Origin: Methylobacterium sp. NEAU K
GTDB taxonomy: Bacteria; Pseudomonadota; Alphaproteobacteria; Rhizobiales; Beijerinckiaceae
Assembly: GCF_030700285.1 (NCBI RefSeq)
Contig: NZ_JAUYZJ010000005.1
Location: forward strand, 124,001 to 188,000
DNA length: 64,000 nucleotides
Reading direction: 5' to 3'
The notes beneath the pieces are model-generated. The model was not told the DNA's origin. It did not search any database and saw only the letters and a program-made list of their open reading frames with translations. Position 1 is the stretch's first letter, and each line of letters begins with the position of its first letter. Below, in pieces: positions 15,732 to 24,052 of the stretch. A program made the translations under genes and the position numbers.

Positions 15732-17255
15732 TCAGTAAGCGTTTTCGGTCTTGAGCAGCGCGAACGGCGTGGTGAGCAGGATCTGTAGATCGAGCAGGAC
15801 CGACCAGTTCTCGATGTAATAGAGGTCGTGCTCGACGCGGCGCTGGAGCTTCTCGGACGTGTCGGTCTCGCCGCGCCAGCCGTTTACCTGCGCCCAGCCG
15901 GTGATGCCGGGCTTGACCTTGTGGCGGGCGAAATAGCCGTCGACGACCTGATCGTACAGGGTGTTGGCGGCTTTGGCCTGCAGCGCGTGCGGGCGCGGCC
16001 CGACCAGCGACAGGTCGCCTTTCAGCACGTTGAACAGCTGAGGCAGCTCGTCCAGCGACGTCTTGCGGATGAAGCGGCCCACGGGCGTCACGCGCGGGTC
16101 GTGGCGCGTGACCATCCTGGATGCGCCGGCGTCGCACTGGTCGACATACATCGACCGGAATTTGAAGACCTCGATCAACTCGTTGTTGAACCCGTGGCGC
16201 TTCTGCCGGAACAGGATCGGCCCGCGCGACGTCAGGCGTACGGCCAGCGCGACCGCGAGCATGACCGGCGACAGCGCGACCAGCATCAGCAGCCCGACGC
16301 AGCGGTCGAAGACGGCTTTCATAACCACATCCCAGTCGGCGATCGGACGGTCGAAGACGTCGAGTACCGGAACCGAACCGAGATACGAGTAGCTTCTCGG
16401 GCGCAGTCGCAGCTTGGCGGCGTGGGCCGATAGCCGGATGTCGATCGGCAGCACCCAGAGCTTCGCCAGCATCTGAAGGATGCGCGCCTCCGCGGTGATC
16501 GGAATCGTGAACACGATCAGGTCGAGGCGGGCGTGCCGGGCATAGGATACGAGGTCGTCCACATTGCCGAGCTTCGGGTGGCCTGCCACCACGTCCGAGG
16601 AGCGGTCGACATTGCGGTCATCGAACACGCCGACGATGCGGATGCCGCTGTCGTTCTGCGATTCCAGGGCACCGATCAGGTCCTCGGCCGGCTTGCCGCC
16701 GCCGACGATCGCAGTCCGGCGGTCGAACCGGCCAGCCCGAGTCTGTGCATCGATCACGTGGGCGAGGGCGAAGCGACCGATGAGGAGCGCCGCGAGGCCG
16801 GTCCCGAAGAAGGCCCCGAGCCACAGGCGCGAGTAATGATCGGCGACCTTGGCGAGCACCAGTACGGCGGCGACCATCAGGAAGGTCGTCGACCACGCCG
16901 CGATCAGCCGGATCGACGTCTTGATGAACGCGCGGAAGGCGGAGAGCCGGTAGCCACCCGACGCCTGAACCAAGGCGACGGTCGTCACCGAGATCAGTCC
17001 GATGATGCCCGCATAGGTCACCCCGAAGGGCACGCGTCCGCGGAGCATCAGTACATGCAGCAGCGCACCCAGACTGCAGATCAGGACGCATTCGATCGCC
17101 CGCACCAAGCCAGCCACGACCAGCGGTGAGATCGCCGCCGGCCCGGGGGCCACCGTTTCGGCGAGCGGCACTGCGCCGCTTCTGCGGGTCGCGCTCGCCT
17201 GCGCATCGAGCGGACCGGTCGCCTCAAGGAGATCGCGGATATCGAACGCGCTCAT
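15732..17255 (-). CDS. undecaprenyl-phosphate sugar-1-phosphate transferase (WcaJ/PssY type)
   Basis: 507 residues. ATG at 17255 is chosen because GGGAGGAG lies 7-14 bases upstream. Four or five N-terminal membrane segments (about residues 50-180) are followed by a CoA-binding-like Rossmann domain (RTAIVGGGKPAEDLIGALES). Another membrane segment precedes the bacterial sugar transferase catalytic domain: KAVFDRCVGLLMLVALSP, FRQKRHGFNNELIEVFKFRSMY, SLDELPQLFNVLKGDLSLVGPRPHA, KPGITGWAQVNGWRGET. It loads the first sugar phosphate on the lipid carrier to start exopolysaccharide repeat synthesis. Confidence 0.9.
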   Translation of the reverse strand: MSAFDIRDLLEATGPLDAQASATRRSGAVPLAETVAPGPAAISPLVVAGLVRAIECVLICSLGALLHVLMLRGRVPFGVTYAGIIGLISVTTVALVQASGGYRLSAFRAFIKTSIRLIAAWSTTFLMVAAVLVLAKVADHYSRLWLGAFFGTGLAALLIGRFALAHVIDAQTRAGRFDRRTAIVGGGKPAEDLIGALESQNDSGIRIVGVFDDRNVDRSSDVVAGHPKLGNVDDLVSYARHARLDLIVFTIPITAEARILQMLAKLWVLPIDIRLSAHAAKLRLRPRSYSYLGSVPVLDVFDRPIADWDVVMKAVFDRCVGLLMLVALSPVMLAVALAVRLTSRGPILFRQKRHGFNNELIEVFKFRSMYVDQCDAGASRMVTRHDPRVTPVGRFIRKTSLDELPQLFNVLKGDLSLVGPRPHALQAKAANTLYDQVVDGYFARHKVKPGITGWAQVNGWRGETDTSEKLQRRVEHDLYYIENWSVLLDLQILLTTPFALLKTENAY

Positions 17256-17393
17256 CGATTGGCTCCTCCCGGACAAGTCGGCGGCTGAAGGCCTTGACCC
17301 TCGCATGGCGGACTGTCGGAATACTTAAAGGCGAGTCCGGTGCGGTCGGCTTCACCGCGCCGGGCTTGCGAAACGGCTCACGTCAGCGTGGCC

Positions 17394-18593
17394 TCAGGCA
17401 GTTCTGGTCTGGGCGAGCTTGCGCGATCCCACGCTGCGGCGCTCGTCGCGGGCCTGGAATGCCGCGGCATAGCCGGAGATAACGTCGCCACCCATGCGCT
17501 CGAGGGAGAAGCGCTGACGGATCGATCTGCTGAGGCCTTGAACTCGTGCGGCGAGCACCTCCGGGGCCTCGTCGAGCACCCGGCGGATGGCGGAGGCGAG
17601 AGCGCCGGCATCGCGGGACGGGACGAGGTCGACGGCGGCCTGACCGAAGATCTCCGGAATGCCTCCGACGCTGGTGGCGACCAGCGGCTGGGACGCGGCG
17701 GCGGCCTCCAGGACCACGTAGGGCAGCGATTCCGCGAGCGAGGGAACGACCAGGATCCGGCCCTTTGCCAGCGCAGCCCGGATCGCCTGCGGCGGCTCGA
17801 AGGCTGCCGCGCCCGAAAGGCCGAGCTGGCTCACCATGCTGCGCAGGCTGTCGGCATCCGGGCCGGATCCGACCATCAGCAGACGCAGCGCGCGGCCCTC
17901 GGCCCGGAGCTTGACCAGCGCCTCGAGCAGGTATGGCAGGCCCTTGGCCTCGCGCAGCTCGCCGACATAGAGCAGATCGAAGCAATCCTCGGCCAGCGGA
18001 ACCGGGGCGAACTCGGATTCCGCGATGCCGTTGTGGACGATCCGGGTCACGCGGTCCGGGCCGCCCACGAACGCCCGGTGCCGTTTCGCGACATATTCAC
18101 TCTCGAACAGGAACGCGTCGGTCCTCCGGGCGAGCACGGCTTCGGCGGCCATGTAGACCCGGTGCAGCGGGCTGCCCGGCCGGTAATTGTAGCTTCCGCC
18201 GTGCGGGGTGTAGGCTCGGATCGCCGAGTCAGCGGGCGCGAGCCGCGCATAGACGCCGCCCTTGGCTCCGTGCCCATGGAGGACATCCGCGCCAACAGCC
18301 GCCGCCCGCCGTGACACGGCGCGCAGGCAGGTCAGATCAGACAGGTGCGGGTCACGCCGCATCGGGATTCGGACGAGCCCGAGCTCCAAGCAGGGCAGGA
18401 GTTCGGCCAGAGCCTGCCCGCCACGCTCTCCGCCCGTTGTGGAATCGCAGACGATGCCGACGGCGTGTCCCGCGCTCGCCTGCAGGCGCGCAAGATCCAT
18501 CACGTGCCTGAATAAGCCGCCGACCGGTGCTCGGAATACGTGCAGGATCCGGTGGGACTGGACGGTTCGAGTCTCGTTCGGCTCCGCAGCCAC
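17394..18593 (-). CDS. glycosyltransferase family 4
   Basis: 399 residues. GTG at 18593 is preferred because GGGAG lies 8 bases before it; an upstream TTG at 18650 adds an unlikely leader. The N-terminal half starts RILHVFRAPVGGLFRHVMDLA, the donor side has FDLLYVGELREAKGLPYLLEAL and RLLMVGSGPDADSLR. The GT4 E-x7-E motif is PSLAESLPYVVLEAAAASQP, followed by LVATSVGGIPEIF. Likely adds a sugar to the lipid-linked intermediate made by the adjacent transferase, 138 bases downstream on the same strand. Confidence 0.88.
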   Translation of the reverse strand: MAAEPNETRTVQSHRILHVFRAPVGGLFRHVMDLARLQASAGHAVGIVCDSTTGGERGGQALAELLPCLELGLVRIPMRRDPHLSDLTCLRAVSRRAAAVGADVLHGHGAKGGVYARLAPADSAIRAYTPHGGSYNYRPGSPLHRVYMAAEAVLARRTDAFLFESEYVAKRHRAFVGGPDRVTRIVHNGIAESEFAPVPLAEDCFDLLYVGELREAKGLPYLLEALVKLRAEGRALRLLMVGSGPDADSLRSMVSQLGLSGAAAFEPPQAIRAALAKGRILVVPSLAESLPYVVLEAAAASQPLVATSVGGIPEIFGQAAVDLVPSRDAGALASAIRRVLDEAPEVLAARVQGLSRSIRQRFSLERMGGDVISGYAAAFQARDERRSVGSRKLAQTRTA

Positions 18594-18723
18594 GGTATCG
18601 CTCCCGGGAATATCAGTCCCAGGATTGTGGGGCGCTGAGCGTCGCAGCAAACTTAAAGCGTGGCCGCCCGCTTCGACCTTTTCCGCGAGAGGGTAAGCGG
18701 AGTTTTACTGACCAAGAATCTAT

Positions 18724-19407
18724 TTACGTCAGCGGCAACCCATTCAGGCTCGCCCAGATCGTCCCGTAATGACAGGCGCTGGCGGCGAGCACGAAGGCGT
18801 GCCAGATGGCGTTCTGGAACGGCAGCTTGCGCCAGATGTGGAACACCACACCCACCGAGTAGAGTGCGCCGCCGATCGCAAGCAGCCATAGCGCTGTCGG
18901 CTGCAGGGCTGCGATGACCGATTCGTAGGCGAGCAGGCCGCTCCACCCGAGCGTGAGGTACAGGGCGATCGACAGGCGATCGAAGCGCCCTGGCAGCAGC
19001 AGCTTCACGGCGATCCCGACCAGCGCGACAGCCCAGATCACCGCCAGCAGGATGTAGGCCTTACGTCCGGACCCGACGAGTGCCACCAGTGGCGTGTAGG
19101 TCCCTGCGATCATGAGGTAGATCAGCGCGTGATCGGCGCGGCGCAGCAGCCATTTCCGAGGGCTCACCGGATAGAGGTTGTACACCGCCGAGACGCCCAG
19201 CATCAGGACCAGCGCCGTTGCGTAGAGGACCACCGCGGCCCGCTCCCCGAAGCCCAGATGCCCGGTGACCGCCGTCGCCACCAGGGCCACCGCACCGGCC
19301 AGGCCCAGGACGACGCCGAGGCCGTGGACCACACCATCCGCCACGATCTCCCGCGGCGTGTAATGCCACGTCAGAGTGAGTGGGCGACCGTCCTCCGCGA
19401 GAGACAT
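18724..19407 (-). CDS. hemolysin III / PAQR-family membrane protein
   Basis: 227 residues, ATG at 19407 with AGGAGG 8 bases upstream. Seven hydrophobic segments carry the PAQR/YqfA motifs: an early glutamate and histidine (REIVADGVVHGLGVVLG), the Ser-x3-Asn pattern (LGVSAVYNLYPVSP), the Asp/His of RRADHALIYLMIAGTYTPL, and the closing histidines of WHAFVLAASACHYGTIW. These metal-binding residues place it in the CREST-like hydrolase superfamily. Role here unknown; the YPVSPRKW variant is normal for alphaproteobacteria. Confidence 0.9.
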   Translation of the reverse strand: MSLAEDGRPLTLTWHYTPREIVADGVVHGLGVVLGLAGAVALVATAVTGHLGFGERAAVVLYATALVLMLGVSAVYNLYPVSPRKWLLRRADHALIYLMIAGTYTPLVALVGSGRKAYILLAVIWAVALVGIAVKLLLPGRFDRLSIALYLTLGWSGLLAYESVIAALQPTALWLLAIGGALYSVGVVFHIWRKLPFQNAIWHAFVLAASACHYGTIWASLNGLPLT

Positions 19408-19555
19408 CCTAAGGCCTCCTGCAACGCTTGAAGTTTAAAGCTTGAGGGGTCTCAGTCGTTCCATGTGCAGAGTGCTGAGGGCAAGTTATCCCAAGCTTCC
19501 GGCCAAGACGGTAAAGGTCTCCTGCGGCGCGGGCCCCGCCGCGCCGCCGAAAAGC

Positions 19556-20665
19556 TCATGCGCTGCGATGCGCCAGCCCTTCGAAACCGAGCGCAGGCTC
19601 CGTCCCTCTCAGCCGGACGCGGCCGACGCCGCGGCTAAGACGCGCGTGGACCGTGGCCATCGTCAGGACTGCCATCGCCAGGATCTGATGTGCCAGGGCG
19701 GCCCAGAGCGGCACCGCCAGGAGCAGCGTCGCTATCCCGAGGCCGGCCTGGGTCAGCGCCAAGGCTGCCACGCCGCTCGCGCGCCCGGCCGCCCCGGAGG
19801 AGCCGGTGAGGCGGGCGTCCAAGGCGTGCAGGACGGCGACGGCGACGATCAGGTACGCCGTCATCCGGTGGTCGAACTGGACCAGGGCGTGATTGTCGAC
19901 GAAGTTCTCGATCCAGGGGCGGATGGCGAAGAGGCTGTCCAGCGACGGCACGAGATCGCCATCCATGCCGGGCCAAGTGTTGTAGACGAGCCCGGCATGC
20001 GATCCGGCGACGAGGCCGCCGAGGAAGATCTGCACCAGCACCATCACGGGCAGCAGCGCTGCGACCGCCCGGACACGTCCGGGCGCGGCTTCCACGATGC
20101 CGCCGCGCTCGCCGGCCGCGAGCCAGACGAGCCCGGTCAGGATCAAACTGGCGGTGGTAAGATGCAGTGCGAGCTTCAGCGGCGCCACCGCGGTCATGCC
20201 CGGCTGGAGGCCGGACGCGACCATGATCCAGCCGATCGCGCCCTGGAAACCCCCGAGTACGCCCAGCGCGAGCAGCCCCAATCCGAGGCGCCGACTGATG
20301 AGCCCGCGCCACCAGAACACGACCAGCGGCAGGAAGAACACCAAGCCGATGAGCCGTCCGAGCAGGCGATGGCCCCATTCCCAACCGTATAGCACCTTGA
20401 AGGACGACAGACCCATCCCCTGGTTCAGGATGTTGTATTGCGGCGTGTCCTTGTATTTGGCGAATTCCGCGGCCCAGTCTGCTTCAGACAGGGGCGGTAT
20501 GATGCCGGTCACGGGACGCCACTCGGTGATCGACAGGCCGGATCCGGTCAGACGCGTCGCGCCACCGACGGCGACCATGGCGACGACGAGAGCCGCGACC
20601 ACGTAGAGCCAAGCCCGTACCGCTCCCGATCGATGGTCCGCCGAGACTCCCATGACCACGCGCAT
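19556..20665 (-). CDS. ctaA: heme A synthase (COX15/CtaA)
   Basis: 369 residues with eight hydrophobic segments. Hallmarks: GGATRLTGSGLSITEWRPVTG near residue 35, EWGHRLLGRLIGLVFFLPLV (heme-ligand His), LALHLTTASLILTGLVW, NFVDNHALVQFDHRMTAYL and LAHQILAMAVLTMATVHARL. It oxidises the C8 methyl of heme O to make heme A for cytochrome c oxidase. Divergent from the DUF2842 gene across 172 bases. A second ATG at 20653 is an equally possible start. Other cox assembly genes are not in the window. Confidence 0.95.
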   Translation of the reverse strand: MRVVMGVSADHRSGAVRAWLYVVAALVVAMVAVGGATRLTGSGLSITEWRPVTGIIPPLSEADWAAEFAKYKDTPQYNILNQGMGLSSFKVLYGWEWGHRLLGRLIGLVFFLPLVVFWWRGLISRRLGLGLLALGVLGGFQGAIGWIMVASGLQPGMTAVAPLKLALHLTTASLILTGLVWLAAGERGGIVEAAPGRVRAVAALLPVMVLVQIFLGGLVAGSHAGLVYNTWPGMDGDLVPSLDSLFAIRPWIENFVDNHALVQFDHRMTAYLIVAVAVLHALDARLTGSSGAAGRASGVAALALTQAGLGIATLLLAVPLWAALAHQILAMAVLTMATVHARLSRGVGRVRLRGTEPALGFEGLAHRSA

Positions 20666-20837
20666 CCCTTCCGTGGAGGCCGGATCCGTCCGGCCGTTGC
20701 GACCCGTTAGGGGAAGCGCGCGGTGCGGGCAACGTCGGCGGCGCCGCAGCCCGCGGCAGGTGGCGCGTTGCCAAGCGCGCCGGCGGAAGTTAGCCGTCAG
20801 CCATCAGCGCCGCTGCAAGGATCGCGAGGCTGAAGGG

Positions 20838-21050
20838 ATGACCATGCGCCGCCGCACCCGCACCCTGATCGGCACTGTCGCGATCCTGGCCTTCGTCTGC
20901 CTCTACGGGCCGCTGGCGATGGCACTGGCCGACAGCCGCATCGCCGAGACACCGGCGGCGATCCAGGCCGTGCTCTACTCGATCCTGGGCATCGCCTGGA
21001 TCGTCCCGCTGATGCCGCTGATCCGCTGGATGGAGCGGCCGGATCGCTGA
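20838..21050 (+). CDS. DUF2842 small membrane protein
   Basis: 70 residues, ATG at 20838. Two membrane segments (LIGTVAILAFVCLYGPLAMALAD split at residues 10-28; AVLYSILGIAWIVPLMPLIRW at 47-66) and the family-typical end PLIRWMERPD. DUF2842 proteins occur widely in alphaproteobacteria, with unknown function. The position divergent from ctaA suggests a respiratory-chain neighbourhood but proves nothing. Confidence 0.8.
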   Translation: MTMRRRTRTLIGTVAILAFVCLYGPLAMALADSRIAETPAAIQAVLYSILGIAWIVPLMPLIRWMERPDR

Positions 21051-21130
21051 GGCGACCCCTCGATTTCGCCGCACTCGGGCGCCAGAAGCCTCCCGCCCGT
21101 TTTCGAGATCCATTCGTGTATCGCTCGCCC

Positions 21131-21463
21131 ATGCGCCTCAAGCATCTGGCCGCACTCGCCCTGCTGGTCGCGCCGCTTCCCGTCCTCGCACAGGGAACGC
21201 CGCGTTCCATCGCGGAGTGCGAGCGGCTGAAGAACGATCTCGCCTACAATCAATGTCTCGCGATGTTCGGGCCGGCAGCCAAGAATGTGGCGGGCGGCTA
21301 CGCGTCGGCCGACGCGGCGGCCGCTCCCGCCCTCGCCGAGGCGATCCCGCAGGCCGAAGATGTAACCGAGACCATGCCCAGCCGACGGAGCCGCTACCGG
21401 TCGCGCAGGGGCCGGCAGTACGCCTCGTTCACGAGCGGCTACCGGCATCGCCGCCGACGGTAG
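21131..21463 (+). CDS. small exported protein with basic C-terminus, unknown
   Basis: 110 residues from the ATG at 21131; an in-frame GTG at 21116 is less likely because it would lengthen the signal peptide. Signal peptide MRLKHLAALALLVAPLPVLA, then RSIAECERLKNDLAYNQCLAMFGPAAK with a cysteine pair, an Ala-rich stretch and a strongly Arg-rich tail (RRSRYRSRRGRQ, RHRRRR). The tail could bind anionic polymer such as exopolysaccharide or LPS, which is inference. Confidence 0.65.
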   Translation: MRLKHLAALALLVAPLPVLAQGTPRSIAECERLKNDLAYNQCLAMFGPAAKNVAGGYASADAAAAPALAEAIPQAEDVTETMPSRRSRYRSRRGRQYASFTSGYRHRRRR

Positions 21464-21547
21464 CGCAGTTCGAAACGGGCAGCATCTCGCGGCCGTACCA
21501 TTGGCATTTCCGCACGCCGAGCCGGCTTCGAGACCGCGGGAAGGCGC

Positions 21548-22609
21548 TCATGCGACGTTGAGACGCCGGCCCCGGTTCCAGGCCAAGAACGGGACGCCGG
21601 ACAACAGGCCGGCGAGCGCCGCCCGCGACTGGTGGCAGCCGTTCACCGAGACGCGCGGGAGCGCGTGCAGGTGGCCGGCATGCTCCGGGAAGAGGTGGCC
21701 GGGTCGGGTCGTCACGGCGGTCGCGAAACCGTTCTCCCGCGCCATCGCGAATTCGCGCGGCCCCGCCGAGGTCGGGTCGCCGACAGGGTAGGAAAAGTGT
21801 CGCACGGTCAGGCCGAGCTCGGCCTCGATCCTGGCGCGGCCCGCGACGATCTCCCGCGCGGCGGTCGCCGGGTCGTGCTTGGCGAGCATCGGGTGGCTGA
21901 CCGTGTGGGCGCCGATCGTCACCGCGGGGTCCCGGGCCAGATCCCGCAACGCATCCCAGGACAGGCAAAGTTCGGACGCGACCCGCCCTGGCGCGAAGTC
22001 GGCCTGCGCGCAGAGATCGGCGATCCGGTCGAGCAGCTCCGATTCGGTGCCGCGGCGCAGGTCGCGATAGACGGCCTCGAAGGCGAGGGCCTTCTCCTGC
22101 GGGCTCCGTGCCGGCAGATCGAGGCTGCGCGGACCGACGGAGATCCGCACCCGGTCGAGCCGCGCGATCGCCCGCTCCAGCTCGATCCACCACAGCCGGC
22201 CGCTCTGGTCCGCGAAGGTACTGGTCACGAACAGCGTCCAGGGTAGCCCGTGCCGCGCCAGCACCGGACGGGCGTGCTCGACGTTGTCGCGGTATCCGTC
22301 GTCGAAGGTCAGGACCGCGAAGGGCGGCCCGTAATCCGGCTCGGCGAGGCGCTCCGGCACCGCGTCGAGCCCGATGACCTCGAACCCGCGCGCGTCGAGT
22401 TCGCGCAATGTCAGCGCGAGGAAGTCCGGCGTGATGGACAGCAGGCGGTTCGGCGCGAAGGCCGGGACCGGCTCCGGCGTGACGTGGTGAAAGGTGAGGA
22501 TCACACCGAGGCCCCGGGCGGCGGGACTGAGCCAGCGATCTGCCCCCAGGGCCTGGATCGCGCGGAAGCCGGACGAGAAGACCCGATGCTTGGCACGCGA
22601 CGAGATCAT
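21548..22609 (-). CDS. polysaccharide deacetylase family protein (NodB-like)
   Basis: 353 residues from the ATG at 22609; no good ribosome site is seen and an in-frame GTG at 22705 remains possible. NodB-domain motifs: VILTFHHVTP, AVLTFDDGYRDNVEHARP (catalytic TFDDGY), IGAHTVSHPMLAKHD (HTxSH metal motif) and RHFSYPVGDPTS. It should remove N- or O-acetyl groups from an exopolysaccharide. It forms part of the scattered exopolysaccharide group with the acetyltransferase at 22859 on the opposite strand. Confidence 0.88.
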   Translation of the reverse strand: MISSRAKHRVFSSGFRAIQALGADRWLSPAARGLGVILTFHHVTPEPVPAFAPNRLLSITPDFLALTLRELDARGFEVIGLDAVPERLAEPDYGPPFAVLTFDDGYRDNVEHARPVLARHGLPWTLFVTSTFADQSGRLWWIELERAIARLDRVRISVGPRSLDLPARSPQEKALAFEAVYRDLRRGTESELLDRIADLCAQADFAPGRVASELCLSWDALRDLARDPAVTIGAHTVSHPMLAKHDPATAAREIVAGRARIEAELGLTVRHFSYPVGDPTSAGPREFAMARENGFATAVTTRPGHLFPEHAGHLHALPRVSVNGCHQSRAALAGLLSGVPFLAWNRGRRLNVA

Positions 22610-22858
22610 GGAAGGAAACCGTTCGAGCCGAACCGCCCTGGCACCGCCAGCCTTCGCGCAGCGCGGTAAACAAAGCCGGAATCCGCGTGACGGAACAGTC
22701 CACACCGCAAGGTTGTATTAGCCAAGCTGGCGTTTTGACGGGTCGCAGCGCGCTGGAATGGATGTCTTCGCCATTGAGGTCACGGGCTATTCAGCGGGCA
22801 CCCCCAGTTTCGGCGCCCGGCTACGGATCGTTCCCGGTCCGGCGGGAGGATCGAGACC

Positions 22859-24043
22859 ATGGCGACCGGCGTCCAAATAGCGGGAATGGACATGATCGGC
22901 GCGCGCACGCGTGGCACGCTGACGGCGGAGATCGTCGCCGATCTCACAGCTGTCGAGGCTCTTTGGCGGCAGCTCGAATCCGATGCGGCGAGCCTCCAGA
23001 CTCCCTACCAGCGGTTCCATTGGGTTGCCGCCTACCTGCGGGCGACCGGCGCGGCTGACAGCGCGCGGATCGTCGTGCTGCGGGATGGCGACGGCCGGCC
23101 GCGCATCGTCCTGCCCCTGGTGGTGCGGCGAGAGTTCGGCCTCGCCGTGGCACGCACCGTCGGGGACACGCACGCGAACTTTCACATGCCGCTCTTTGCC
23201 ACCCGCGATGCGGCCGCCATCGCCCCCGGCGAGGTCACCGCGGCCCTGATCCGCACAGGGCGCGCCTCCGGCATCGACGTCTTCGCCCTTCAGCATCAGC
23301 CCCGGATGTGGGAGGGCGCCGCCAACCCGCTGGCGTTCACGGGAGAACCCGAGGCCAGCGATGCCTATGGGCTGATGCTGGGACCGGATCCCGAGGCGAC
23401 GGTGCGCCGGGTGTTCAGCGCCGACGCCCGCAAGAAGTTGCGCTCGAAGGAAAAGCGCCTCGTCGAAGCCAAGGGTGCCCTCGCGTACCGCCGCGCGGAG
23501 ACCCCTGAGGAAGCCGCCCGCTACCTCGCCGCCTTCTACGCGCAAAAAGCGGCCCGGTTCGCCGGGATGGGCGTCGCCGATCCCTATGCCGCCGATCCGA
23601 TCCGTCACTTCCTGTCGGCGGCCACTTCCGGCGCCGATCCGGCGATCGAACTCCATGCCCTGTGCCTCGCCGAGAGCGGGCGTGTGCTCGCGACCTTCGG
23701 GGGGGCGGTGAGCGACCGCCGTTTCAGTGGCATGATGACGTCGTTCGATCCCGATCCGGAGATCGCCCGGTTCAGCCCGGGCGATCTGCTGCTGCAGCAC
23801 CTCGTGCGAGACCAGACGGCGCGTGGCCGGCAGGGCTTCGACCTCGGGGTCGGGGAAGCCCGCTACAAGGCCAGCATTTGCGACGAGACCATCGAGCTGG
23901 TCGAAACCGTTGTGCCGGTGACCATTCGAGGACGCGCCTACGGGGTGGCGCGCTTGGGCCTCACCCGGACGAAGCGGCGGATCAAGCGCGATCCGCGCCT
24001 CTACGCCGCCGTCTCGCGCCTGCGGTCGCTGCGCCGCCGCTAG
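22859..24043 (+). CDS. GNAT-type acetyltransferase, BioF2/CelD-like
   Basis: 394 residues, ATG at 22859 with GGGAGG upstream. The protein has the tandem GNAT layout of the CelD/BioF2-like family: TPYQRFHWVAAYLRATGA in the first half, SADARKKLRSKEKRLVEAKG and YLAAFYAQKAARFAGMG in the centre, and LLQHLVRDQTARGRQGFDLGV then GEARYKA near the end. Members act in exopolysaccharide or cellulose loci. It lies 9 bases from the convergent end of the GumC-like gene. Confidence 0.85.
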   Translation: MATGVQIAGMDMIGARTRGTLTAEIVADLTAVEALWRQLESDAASLQTPYQRFHWVAAYLRATGAADSARIVVLRDGDGRPRIVLPLVVRREFGLAVARTVGDTHANFHMPLFATRDAAAIAPGEVTAALIRTGRASGIDVFALQHQPRMWEGAANPLAFTGEPEASDAYGLMLGPDPEATVRRVFSADARKKLRSKEKRLVEAKGALAYRRAETPEEAARYLAAFYAQKAARFAGMGVADPYAADPIRHFLSAATSGADPAIELHALCLAESGRVLATFGGAVSDRRFSGMMTSFDPDPEIARFSPGDLLLQHLVRDQTARGRQGFDLGVGEARYKASICDETIELVETVVPVTIRGRAYGVARLGLTRTKRRIKRDPRLYAAVSRLRSLRRR

Positions 24044-24052
24044 CTCCGACGC